A DNA stretch of 64,000 nucleotides from Arthrobacter pityocampae (lineage in GTDB: Bacteria; Actinomycetota; Actinomycetes; Actinomycetales; Micrococcaceae). Position 1 is the first letter of the stretch, and each line of letters starts with the position of its first letter. The stretch spans positions 248,001 to 312,000 of the forward strand of contig NZ_PRKW01000005.1 in NCBI RefSeq assembly GCF_002927275.1. The letters run 5' to 3'. The notes under the pieces are model-generated. The model worked only from the letters and a program-made list of their open reading frames with translations. It searched no databases and had not been told where the DNA came from. Positions 1 through 7,568 of this stretch are shown piece by piece. A program made the position numbers and the translations under genes.

Positions 1-877
1 ACTCGTCCCGGTCCGCCTGCTCCGTGTCGTATGCCTCCGGATCACCGTCGGTGCGGGCGTCGTCGCCGCTGTGGGCGTCCAGGGGGAATTTCGAGGCCGC
101 CCGCGCGGGTGCCTGGGTTCCGGCGGCAGTCCCGGAAGCGGCTCCGGCCATGGACGCGGCGCCGAGGGCTGCGGCGCCCGCAGCCACGGCGGCACCGCCC
201 GGGCCGTCCTGGTCGCCGGATCCGTCCCGGGTGGCCGGTGATGCCCCGCCCGGGCGCCGGACCGGCGGCGGTGGCACGCGATGCGACGACGGCCGGTGCT
301 CGGCCTGGGCCTGCGCGGAGACCGGCTCGGCCGCGACGGGCGCCAGATCCGAGGTGTCGTCCTCGCGCTGATTCCCGACGCCCCGACGGCTGAAACGCTG
401 CGTCAGGCCGGACAGCCGGGAGGGCCGCCGGGGTCGGTCGTCGTAGTCCTCGTAGTGGTCGTCGTCATCGTAGGTCTCCGGTTCCGTGGACCGCGGCCGG
501 CCGAAGATCTCGGAGCCGAGCGTATCGGTGAAGAACGGTTCGATGTACGGCTGCTCGTGGGCCGCCGCGTCCTGCTGGACGATGAGATCGAGCATGTCGG
601 CGGCGGGTGCGCGGTTGGTCACCAGGTAGGTGCCGGAGTCGGTGATCCCCAGATCGAGGACCTGGATGTTGCCGTTGCGGTCACCCGTGGCCAGTTCCCG
701 GGCGCTCGTGGCGACCTGCGAGGCGTTGTCGGCCGAGGCGACGAGGATGCTGACGGCCCGGTTGAGGACCTGGTCCACGCCGTCGAGCACGAGATCCTTC
801 TCAGCAGAGGCCAGTACGTAGGCGGTCACCTTGTAGCGGCCGCCCAGCACTGACCCGACGTCTACTGCTTCTGGCAC
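1..877 (-). CDS. Pseudokinase-like MurJ-associated protein (3' end beyond window)
   Basis: The gene starts at a GTG (875-877) behind a GGGGAGGA ribosome site and runs off the left edge. Residues 1 to about 110 resemble the N-lobe of a Ser/Thr kinase: GGRYKVTAYVLAS is a glycine-loop-like start, NRAVSILVAS sits where AVK is expected, and NIQVLDLGITDSGTYLV matches the N-lobe beta4-beta5 region. The usual VAIK lysine is not present (AVSIL). No HRD or DFG motif follows. The chain becomes acidic (YDDDDHYEDYDD near residue 140) and then Ala/Gly/Pro-rich and probably disordered. It lies 74 bp downstream of murJ on the same strand. Known: mycobacterial MurJ (MviN) carries a fused C-terminal pseudokinase that recruits FhaA. 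Inference: this is a split form of that module. The C-terminus is not visible. Confidence 0.65.
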   Translation of the reverse strand, partial: MPEAVDVGSVLGGRYKVTAYVLASAEKDLVLDGVDQVLNRAVSILVASADNASQVATSARELATGDRNGNIQVLDLGITDSGTYLVTNRAPAADMLDLIVQQDAAAHEQPYIEPFFTDTLGSEIFGRPRSTEPETYDDDDHYEDYDDRPRRPSRLSGLTQRFSRRGVGNQREDDTSDLAPVAAEPVSAQAQAEHRPSSHRVPPPPVRRPGGASPATRDGSGDQDGPGGAAVAAGAAALGAASMAGAASGTAAGTQAPARAASKFPLDAHSGDDARTDGDPEAYDTEQADRDE

Positions 878-951
878 GTGTTCCTCCCCGGAAACGCTCG
901 CTGATTTCTACCCATGCTACCGGTCGGCCCCTCCATTCCCGGGTTGGAACG

Positions 952-2679
952 TCAGGCGCGGCTGCGGCGGAATTTCGCGAGGAGCGGGCCTGTGAGCTCG
1001 GTCAGCTCGGTGACGCGCAGCAGTTTCAGCATGGCCAGATACACGGAGAACATGACGACCCCGCCGATCGCGAGCACCACGAGGGCGTTCAGTTTCGACT
1101 GCCAGAGGAAGCCGTCCGCGCTGTACCCCCCGAACGCCCAGCACAGCACGGTGCCGACGAGAGCGGCCACGATCCCGGCCAGGGTGAGGCGCACGTGGAC
1201 GTCGAAGACGTGCCCGGCGCCGTAGGAGCCGATCTTCCGCGTGAGGAACGCGTGGCTGACGGCGACGGCGATCACGTTGCCGAGCGAATAGGCGATAGCG
1301 AGGACCGGCACGATGAGCCGCGGGTCGAACGTACTCGCGACGAGGGCGAAGCCGACCCCGACGACGGACAGGATCACCTGGATCCTGAGCGGCGTCCTGA
1401 CGTCCTCACTGGCGTAGAAGACCCGGTTGAGGAAGAAGTTGGCGCTGAGGAACGGGGCACCGACCGCGAGGATCGCGATGATCACGCCGTTGATGGCCGC
1501 GCTCTCGGGGGATTCACTGAAGAGCATTCCGAGGGGCCCGGCGAAAGTGAGCAGCGCCGCCGCCCCGAAGACCGTGGCCACGCCGATGACGCGCAGGCCC
1601 TGTGACAGGGTGGCCCGCACCGTCTTCAGATCGCCGTCGGCATGCGCGGACGCCAGCTGGTTGAACATCACCGTAGCCAGCGACAGCGCGATCACCGAGT
1701 GCGGCAACTGGTACACCATGGCGCCGAATTCGAGGTTGGTGAACCCCGGGATCTGCACGGGAGGGTCCTGGCCGAGGAACCGCGGGCGGGCATCGGAGGC
1801 GATGGTGGCGACGTTCAGGTTCACGAGGTAGAGGCCGTTGCCGATGAGCATCGTCACGATGGTGACCGAGGCGAGCTTGCCGGTCCGCCCGAGGCCCGTG
1901 CCGCGGATCCCGAACTTCGGGCGCAGACCCAGGTTCAGGCGTTTCAGGGGGATGAACAGCACGAGCGCCTGGATCACGATGCCGAGCGTGGTGCCTCCGG
2001 CCAGCAGGACCGTCTGCTCCGTCGTCCACGTCTCCGGGCTGTGCTGTTCCGCCTGCTCGGTCCCCATCAGTGCGATGAAGACCACCAGGAAGGCGATGGA
2101 CACCAGGTTGTTGACGACGGGCGCCCACATGTACGGGCCGAACGAGCCGTTGGCGTTGAGGATCTGGCCGACCACCGCATAGATCCCGTAGAAGAAGATC
2201 TGCGGCAGGCACCAGAAGGCGAAGACCGTGGTGAGGGCGAGATTCTCCTCCGTGAATCTCGTGGTCACGCCGACGACGAGCGGTGCGGCGAGGGTGGCGA
2301 GCACGGTCAGCACGAGGAGGGCCGCGGCGGCGAGGGTCAGGAGCCTGCTGACGAAGTCCGAGCCCCGGTCCGGTTGTTTGCTGGCGCGGATGATCTGGGG
2401 CACCAGGACGGCGTTGAACACACCGCCGGCAAGCATCAGGTACAGGAAGTTGGGGAGGTTGTTGGCCGAGGTGAAGAGATCCGACACCTGCCCGGACGCC
2501 CCGATGGCGGTGGCAAGGAGGGCCACGCGGACGAGGCCGAGGATCCGCGACACGAGGGTGCCGGCGGCCATGACCGCGCTCGCCCGGACGGTGGAGCCGC
2601 CGCGCGGCGCGGAGGGATCGTCGCGGACCGGCGGGCCGGCGTCCTGCAGGGGGGTCGAGGCTGTGTTCGTGTCAGACAT
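952..2679 (-). CDS. murJ: Lipid II flippase MurJ (MviN family)
   Basis: This 575-residue polytopic membrane protein begins MSDTNTAST after GGGGAGCG. An in-frame ATG 66 bp upstream gives an arginine-rich extension unlike the family and was rejected. The first transmembrane region (AGTLVSRILGLVRVALLATA) and the Gly/Pro/Asn-rich segment SDLFTSANNLPNFLYLMLAG are characteristic of MurJ/MviN, and about 14 membrane segments can be traced. It exports lipid-linked peptidoglycan precursor across the membrane. The usual fused pseudokinase tail is absent, and a separate pseudokinase-like gene follows. Upstream is the NUDIX gene, only 71 bp away on the same strand. Confidence 0.93.
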   Translation of the reverse strand: MSDTNTASTPLQDAGPPVRDDPSAPRGGSTVRASAVMAAGTLVSRILGLVRVALLATAIGASGQVSDLFTSANNLPNFLYLMLAGGVFNAVLVPQIIRASKQPDRGSDFVSRLLTLAAAALLVLTVLATLAAPLVVGVTTRFTEENLALTTVFAFWCLPQIFFYGIYAVVGQILNANGSFGPYMWAPVVNNLVSIAFLVVFIALMGTEQAEQHSPETWTTEQTVLLAGGTTLGIVIQALVLFIPLKRLNLGLRPKFGIRGTGLGRTGKLASVTIVTMLIGNGLYLVNLNVATIASDARPRFLGQDPPVQIPGFTNLEFGAMVYQLPHSVIALSLATVMFNQLASAHADGDLKTVRATLSQGLRVIGVATVFGAAALLTFAGPLGMLFSESPESAAINGVIIAILAVGAPFLSANFFLNRVFYASEDVRTPLRIQVILSVVGVGFALVASTFDPRLIVPVLAIAYSLGNVIAVAVSHAFLTRKIGSYGAGHVFDVHVRLTLAGIVAALVGTVLCWAFGGYSADGFLWQSKLNALVVLAIGGVVMFSVYLAMLKLLRVTELTELTGPLLAKFRRSRA

Positions 2680-2750
2680 CGCTCCCCATCGTCTCACCGA
2701 TGGGACGACGACGCCGCGCCGTGACCCGGTGCGGTGGCCGCGCATCGGAC

Positions 2751-3281
2751 TCAGAGGTGCTCGGGCAGGACCTCGCGGGCGAGATCAGCGATCCGGCGTT
2801 CGTTGGGGAAGGACAGGCGGCGGCCGAGCTCCTGCAGGGGGACCCACGCGACGTCGACGGCTTCGTGGTCGGGATCGTTCTCGATGGTGAGGTAGCCGCC
2901 GGTACTGATCAGGAGGTAATGGTGGACGGTCTTGTGCACGCGGTGGCCGCTGACCGTGAACCAGTAGTCGATGCTCCCGAGCGCGGAGACGATCCTGCCC
3001 TCGATGCCGGTCTCCTCGGCGATCTCCCGGACGGCCGCTTCCTCGTTGTTCTCCGAGCCCTCGGGGTGGCCCTTGGGCAGGCACCACTCGAGGCGCCCGC
3101 CGCGGTTGAGGCGGGCGATGATGGCGACGTCGAGGGTCTCCCGCGAGGCGTCGACGACGATGCCGCCCGCGGACACCTCCTCCACCGTGGGCAACTGGTG
3201 CTGCACGGCAGGCATACCCGTGGTTCCCATTGACACTGTCAACGGGGTGCGCTTCGGAGCACTTGGAACGGGTCGGTCCAT
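2751..3281 (-). CDS. NUDIX hydrolase
   Basis: A 176-residue protein starting MDRPVPSAPKRT. A perfect NUDIX box is visible: G-x5-E-x7-REIAEETGI, beginning at GHPEGSE. NUDIX proteins hydrolyse nucleoside diphosphates linked to another moiety; the substrate cannot be read from the sequence. The start has only a weak ribosome site, and an alternative ATG at 3230 (MGTTGMPAVQ) is possible. It is divergent from the CCA-transferase gene and precedes murJ. This matches the mycobacterial mutT4 / pcnA / mviN neighbourhood, except that the large secreted-protein gene usually between NUDIX and murJ is absent. Confidence 0.9.
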   Translation of the reverse strand: MDRPVPSAPKRTPLTVSMGTTGMPAVQHQLPTVEEVSAGGIVVDASRETLDVAIIARLNRGGRLEWCLPKGHPEGSENNEEAAVREIAEETGIEGRIVSALGSIDYWFTVSGHRVHKTVHHYLLISTGGYLTIENDPDHEAVDVAWVPLQELGRRLSFPNERRIADLAREVLPEHL

Positions 3282-3434
3282 GCAGACCACTCTAACGATC
3301 TTTGGCCCGGGGCGATGACGAGCCGGGCCCCGACCTGCCTGAATCAGCACCCGGATCGACAGCAGTGTTCCAGCACCCCGCGGTCCGGTCCGCGGTGTGG
3401 GAAACGGGTGCTGATCTGGCACCCTTAAGGGACT

Positions 3435-4877
3435 ATGGCGCACCTGCTGGACACATCGACCCTCACCGCACCCCTCCCTCCCGTGGTCCTCGAGGTCGGC
3501 GGACTCTTCGACGCCGCAGGCCATGAGCTCTCGCTCGTCGGCGGGCCGGTCCGGGATCTCTTCCTCGGCAGGGTGTCGCCCGACCTCGACTTCACCACGG
3601 ACGCCGACCCGGACCAGACCCTGGCGGTCGTCCGGCGCTGGGCGGACGCGTACTGGGAGATCGGCCGGGCATTCGGCACGATCGGTCTCCGCAAGGACGG
3701 CCACCAGATCGAGATCACCACGTACCGCGCCGAGGCTTACGATCCGTCGTCCAGGAACCCGACGGTCGCCTTCGGCACCAACCTCCACGACGATCTCGAA
3801 CGACGCGACTTCACGATCAACGCGATGGCCCTCCGGCTGCCGTCCCTGGAACTCGTCGACCCGTTCGGCGGTGTCCGGGACCTGCATGCCGGTGTCCTCC
3901 GCACGCCCGGCACGCCGACGTCGTCGTTCTCCGACGACCCGCTGCGCATGATGCGTGCCGCACGCTTCGTCTCCCAGCTCGGTGTTGCCCCCGCCCCGGA
4001 GGTGACGGAGGCGATGACGCACATGGCCGAGCGGATCTCGATCATCTCCGCCGAGCGCGTGCGCGACGAACTGGTCAAACTCATCCAGGGCAAGGCGCCC
4101 GACACCGGGATCGACCTGATGGTGGAGACCGGGCTCGCCGAGTACGTGATGCCGGAGGTCTCCGCCCTGCGGCTGGAGACGGACGAGCACCACCGCCACA
4201 AGGACGTCTACCAGCACTCCCTCACCGTCCTGCGCCAGGCGTGCGCCCTCGAATCGGACGAGGACGGTCCGGTCCCGGGGCCCGACGTCGTCCTGCGGCT
4301 CGCCGCCCTCCTCCACGACATCGGCAAGCCAGCGACCCGGAAGTTCGAGCCCGGAGGCGCCGTCAGCTTCCGGCACCACGACGCCGTCGGGGCGAAGCTC
4401 GCCGGGAAGAGGCTGCGGGAGCTGAGGTTCGACAACGACACCATCAAGGCCGTCGCGCGCCTCGTCGAACTGCACATGCGGTTCTACGGCTACGGCGAGG
4501 CGGGCTGGAGCGATTCGGCCGTCCGCCGCTACGTGAGCGACGCCGGACCCCTCCTCGAGCGGCTCCACCGCCTCACGCGGTCCGACGTCACCACCCGGAA
4601 CCGGCGCAAGGCCGAGCGACTGGCGTTCGCCTACGACGACCTCGAGGCGAGGATCGACGCGCTCGCCGACCAGGAGGAGCTGGCCTCGATCCGCCCCGAC
4701 CTCGACGGCGAGCAGATCATGGCGCTGCTCGGCGTCCGCCCCGGCCCCGTGGTGGGCCGCGCCTACCGCTTCCTCCTGGAGGAACGGATGGAACACGGTC
4801 CGCACGACCCCGCCGAGGCACAGACCAAGCTCCGCCGGTGGTGGGGCGAGCAGCCCGAATCCCAGGAGAACCCATGA
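3435..4877 (+). CDS. pcnA: CCA tRNA nucleotidyltransferase with HD domain
   Basis: A 480-residue protein. The N-terminal nucleotidyltransferase head has the GG(P)VRD loop and catalytic LDFTTDADPD (class II CCA enzyme/poly(A) polymerase head domain). Next comes the NTP-recognition region with ERRDFTINAMA, and then an HD domain with LLHDIGKP and FRHHDAVG. It adds or repairs the 3' CCA end of tRNAs. The start has AAGGGACT upstream. Its stop overlaps the next gene in an ATGA junction, so the two are translationally coupled. It is divergent from the NUDIX gene. Confidence 0.94.
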   Translation: MAHLLDTSTLTAPLPPVVLEVGGLFDAAGHELSLVGGPVRDLFLGRVSPDLDFTTDADPDQTLAVVRRWADAYWEIGRAFGTIGLRKDGHQIEITTYRAEAYDPSSRNPTVAFGTNLHDDLERRDFTINAMALRLPSLELVDPFGGVRDLHAGVLRTPGTPTSSFSDDPLRMMRAARFVSQLGVAPAPEVTEAMTHMAERISIISAERVRDELVKLIQGKAPDTGIDLMVETGLAEYVMPEVSALRLETDEHHRHKDVYQHSLTVLRQACALESDEDGPVPGPDVVLRLAALLHDIGKPATRKFEPGGAVSFRHHDAVGAKLAGKRLRELRFDNDTIKAVARLVELHMRFYGYGEAGWSDSAVRRYVSDAGPLLERLHRLTRSDVTTRNRRKAERLAFAYDDLEARIDALADQEELASIRPDLDGEQIMALLGVRPGPVVGRAYRFLLEERMEHGPHDPAEAQTKLRRWWGEQPESQENP

Positions 4878-5524
4878 AGCCCATGTCAGGCGCAGCAGCC
4901 CCGGACCTCACCCCCTCCGGGACGCCCCTGCCCCGCCTGTGGCTGCTCCGGCACGGCGAGACGGAGTGGTCGAGGGACGGCCGCTACACCGGCCTGACCG
5001 ACCTCCCCCTGACCGGGCACGGGGAGGAGCAGGCGCTCGCCGCCCGCGAGCATCTTCAGGGCATCGACTTCGACCTCGTGCTGACCTCGTTCCTGCAGCG
5101 CGCGGTCCGCACGGCCGAACTCGCCGGTTTCCCCGACGCCGAGGTGCTGCCCTACGCCCACGAATGGGACTACGGCGACAACGAGGGGCTGGTCAGCGCG
5201 ACGGTCCGCGCGGAGAACCCCGACTACCTGATCTGGAACGACGGCGCCCCGAACGGCGAGACCCTGGCCCAGGTGGTGGAGCGGGCGGACCGCGTCATCG
5301 CCCGCGTCCAGGCCGGGTGCGGCACGGACGCCGACCAGGACCCCGGGGCGACGCCCGTGCAGAACGCACTGCTCGTGGCGCACGGCCACTTCCTGCGGAT
5401 CGTCGCGGCCCGCTGGCTGCAGTTCGGCGGCATCGAGGGCCGGCGCTTCGTCCTCGGCACCGCCGCGGTCTGCGCGCTCGGCTGGGACAAGCACACGCCC
5501 GCCATCGTGCACTGGAACCTCTAG
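4874..5524 (+). CDS. Histidine phosphatase family protein (phosphoglycerate-mutase fold)
   Basis: A 216-residue protein. The signature LRHGETEW near residue 20 supplies the phosphorylated histidine, and LVAHGHFLRI near residue 170 carries the second catalytic histidine. It starts at the ATGA overlap with the CCA-transferase gene. The family includes cofactor-dependent phosphoglycerate mutases and broad phosphatases; the small size and lack of mutase-specific features favour a phosphatase, but the substrate is unknown. Its stop overlaps the stop of the convergent DUF418 gene by 4 bp. Confidence 0.88.
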   Translation: MKPMSGAAAPDLTPSGTPLPRLWLLRHGETEWSRDGRYTGLTDLPLTGHGEEQALAAREHLQGIDFDLVLTSFLQRAVRTAELAGFPDAEVLPYAHEWDYGDNEGLVSATVRAENPDYLIWNDGAPNGETLAQVVERADRVIARVQAGCGTDADQDPGATPVQNALLVAHGHFLRIVAARWLQFGGIEGRRFVLGTAAVCALGWDKHTPAIVHWNL

Positions 5525-6690
5525 GCGCCGTCGGGCCCTGACCCCTTCCGGGGCACCCGACGAACGATGTGCCGGAGGGTCCACTCGAGCGGCCCGGTCC
5601 AGTACCTCGAGAGAAGGAGGCTGCTCGCCGCGGCCTGGCCGGCGAACAGCACGACGACGACCACGACCACGACGGCCGGCGGCAGGCGGTCCATCAGGCC
5701 GAGGCCGTACCCGGTGAAGACGAGGCACAGCACGACGGACTGGGCCACGTAGTTGCTCAGCGACAGGCGCCCGGTCGGAGCGAGCACGGCCGTGACGACG
5801 CGCCCTGCGCGTGATCCCAGCACGAGCAGGAGGGCCGCCGCGTAGCCCACGGTCACGAGCGGCGACGTCACGACCGAGAGTGCGGTGGCCAGGACCCGCG
5901 CCGCACTCCCGCCGCCCCACACGTCGAGGTACGCCGCGTACGCCGCACCGGCCAGGCCGAGGGGAAGGGCCAGGACGACGACGCGCCACAGGATGCTGCG
6001 CGGAGGCACTGCCGGACGGAGGACACCCAGCATCGCGAGGGCGGACCCCGCGAAGAAGGCCGCGAGGGCCAGCGGCCCCTGGAAGAACACGACGGACGGC
6101 AGGACGACGCCGTAGGTCGCCGCATTGGCGGCCAGCGCCTCGGCGGGGGTCGCCGTCGGGCTGATCGGCATGGCCGGGAGGTCGCCAGCCGCTGGGCCGC
6201 CGACGGGCAGGAGCACTGCCACGGCGACGAGGAGCAGGGCCATCCCCAGCGTGATGCCGACCGCGAGGCCGAGGCGGGCACGCGGTCCGGCGGGTCCGGC
6301 GGCGACCAGGATCGTACCGGCCAGGGCGTAGGTCAGGAGGATGTCGCCGTAGAACAGCGTCAGCCCGTGGGCGACGCCGAGGACCCCGAGGAAGATGAGG
6401 CGCCGCGTCATGAGCCGCGTCCGGTCCTCACCGGCCGCCGCTGCGAGGACGACGGATCCGTAGCCGAACAGCAGCGAGAACAGCAGGTAGAACTTGCCCT
6501 CGAAGAACGTCGCCACGGCGAACCGGATCCCGAGGTCCACCGGTGACGCGGTGGACGGATCCCGGCCTCCCGTCAGATGGGAGGAGTCGGCGAAGAACCA
6601 CACGTTGACCATGAGGATCCCCAGAAGAGCGAACCCCCGCAGGGCATCGACCTGCGCGACGCGGGAGCCCGCGGTCATCGAATCCGACAC
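5521..6690 (-). CDS. DUF418 family membrane protein
   Basis: A 389-residue polytopic membrane protein. The opening VDALRGFALLGILMVN is the hallmark of DUF418/YeiB-like proteins, which are related to membrane acyltransferases. About ten membrane segments follow, and the C-terminal half has GRLSLSNYVAQS and GPLEWTLRHI, both typical of DUF418. GTG start at 6688-6690 with GGAGGAGGGG seven bases upstream. No substrate is established for the family. The gene ends tail-to-tail with the histidine phosphatase, sharing stop-codon bases. Confidence 0.88.
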   Translation of the reverse strand: MSDSMTAGSRVAQVDALRGFALLGILMVNVWFFADSSHLTGGRDPSTASPVDLGIRFAVATFFEGKFYLLFSLLFGYGSVVLAAAAGEDRTRLMTRRLIFLGVLGVAHGLTLFYGDILLTYALAGTILVAAGPAGPRARLGLAVGITLGMALLLVAVAVLLPVGGPAAGDLPAMPISPTATPAEALAANAATYGVVLPSVVFFQGPLALAAFFAGSALAMLGVLRPAVPPRSILWRVVVLALPLGLAGAAYAAYLDVWGGGSAARVLATALSVVTSPLVTVGYAAALLLVLGSRAGRVVTAVLAPTGRLSLSNYVAQSVVLCLVFTGYGLGLMDRLPPAVVVVVVVVLFAGQAAASSLLLSRYWTGPLEWTLRHIVRRVPRKGSGPDGA

Positions 6691-6873
6691 CCGAATTCCC
6701 CTCCTCCCGAAAATATCCGAACAAATCCGTCCGAAGGGCTATGCCTGCGCATATTCCGTACGGTAGCTTTATTCACGTGCCATTGGGTTTTCCCAACTCG
6801 AGTAGTTCACCACTCGACCGGAACCCCGTGGCCGCATGACTGCAGGTCACTCGACGGAATGGAGGTGGAGATC
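6691..6873. promoter_or_regulatory. Divergent promoter region with small inverted repeats
   Basis: This intergenic stretch separates the DUF418 gene from the small ORFs. It is clearly less GC-rich than its surroundings. It holds three inverted repeats: CCGTACGG (6757-6764), TTGGG-TTTT-CCCAA (around 6783-6796) and TCGAGT-agttcacc-ACTCGA (around 6798-6817). They are compatible with operators for a divergent promoter pair, but no regulator can be named. Confidence 0.35.
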
Positions 6874-6942
6874 GTGAACAGCATGTTCGGCGGAGCCCTT
6901 GCCCGCCTCACCGGTCCCGCCTTCATCCGGCATCGCCACTAG
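6874..6942 (+). CDS. Possible 22-residue leader or small peptide
   Basis: A short frame starts with GTG at 6874, four bases after the strong ribosome site GGAGGTGGAG, and ends with TAG at 6940-6942. The predicted peptide begins MNSMFGGALARLTGP and ends FIRHRH. An alternative ATG lies at 6883. I do not recognise it. The well-placed ribosome site is the main support; the length is too short for codon statistics. It lies 215 bp before a better supported small gene on the same strand and could be its leader peptide. Confidence 0.3.
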   Translation: MNSMFGGALARLTGPAFIRHRH

Positions 6943-7015
6943 GAAGTCGGCGCACCGGCGGTAGCCGGTCGATCCAGCACCCCCTCGTGCCCGTGCGCGG
7001 CTTCCTCTTTCTTTC

Positions 7016-7101
7016 CCTTTCCCGGCAATGCCTTTCCCGGCTCCCTCCTGCCGAATCAATTCCTGCCGAAAGTCCGTCATGCCCCATTCCCGGCCCATTC
7101 C
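7016..7101 (+). repeat. Degenerate 15-bp repeats in the small-ORF leader
   Basis: CCTTTCCCGG occurs at 7016 and 7031, and CCTGCCGAA at 7047 and 7062. Both pairs are spaced exactly 15 bp apart. CCCATTCC occurs at 7083 and 7094. The stretch is pyrimidine-rich and less GC-rich than its neighbours, and has no coding signature. It lies directly before the small gene at 7158. Confidence 0.5.
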
Positions 7102-7157
7102 TGACCAATTCACCGACAATCCCGCCGGAGCCCGAGCTGCCTCCGGCGAATTCATCA

Positions 7158-7387
7158 TGAGCGGAACGCTGACCACGTTCCCGGAGGCCCGTTCGGCCGC
7201 GGCCCCCACGGGTGTCCCCGCGCAGCCGATGCCCGGGTTCCACCGCAGGAGGGAGGTGCAACGCATGCTGAGGAGATGGAGGAACAGTATCTCGCTGTGG
7301 GGGCGGGTGTGGGTGAGCCGCCCCCGTGACCCGTGGGAGGCATCGCAGCGGTTCACGCTGCCCCAGCACACCACGTACATCAAGTGA
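7158..7387 (+). CDS. Small basic protein of unknown function
   Basis: A 76-codon frame, MSGTLTTFPEARSAAAPTGV onward, ending FTLPQHTTYIK. Nearly all codons end in G or C, as in the neighbouring genes, whereas the bases just upstream do not show this, so the frame looks coding. The ATG at 7158 has no clear ribosome site. An internal ATG at 7265 has a very good one (GGAGGGAGGTG), giving a 40-residue form that starts MLRRWRNSISLWGRVW. A strong hairpin begins 19 bp after the stop, which supports a transcript ending here. No family recognised; Arg/Trp-rich and possibly membrane-associating. Confidence 0.5.
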
Positions 7388-7405
7388 CGCTCAGCGGCCG
7401 CGCCG

Positions 7406-7454
7406 CGCCGACCGCCCCCGGCGATCAGATCAGCGATCCCGGGTGCGGTCGGCG
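7406..7454 (+). terminator. Strong hairpin after the small gene
   Basis: The arms CGCCGACCGCCCCCGG (7406-7421) and CCGGGTGCGGTCGGCG (7439-7454) pair over 16 positions with one mismatch around a 17-base loop. No U-tract follows, as is common in actinobacterial terminators. Confidence 0.6.
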
Positions 7455-7510
7455 GGCGGTGGCACCCCGGTGCGGGTGGGTTCATGGAATGGGGGGTGAG
7501 GACGAGGCGT

Positions 7511-7555
7511 TATAGGGTCGTGAGGTTACACGACCGGTCTTACCTCCGCCGGTCG
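7511..7555 (+). promoter_or_regulatory. Candidate mshA promoter and leader hairpin
   Basis: TATAGG at 7511-7516 is a plausible -10 element. In the leader, CGACCGG (7531-7537) pairs with CCGGTCG (7549-7555), ending immediately before the ribosome site GAAGGGAG, so folding could affect initiation. No clear -35 element was seen. Confidence 0.3.
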
Positions 7556-7568
7556 GAAGGGAGACGGT

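Noticed and set aside
3282-4805. Long open frame on the minus strand across the CCA-transferase gene, joining in frame with the NUDIX gene
   Set aside because: It is antisense to a well-conserved enzyme and exists because of high GC. The NUDIX family homology begins only after 3281.
6847-7485. A 212-codon minus-strand frame opposite the small genes
   Set aside because: No ribosome site, mixed composition, and it runs through the terminator hairpin at 7406-7454.
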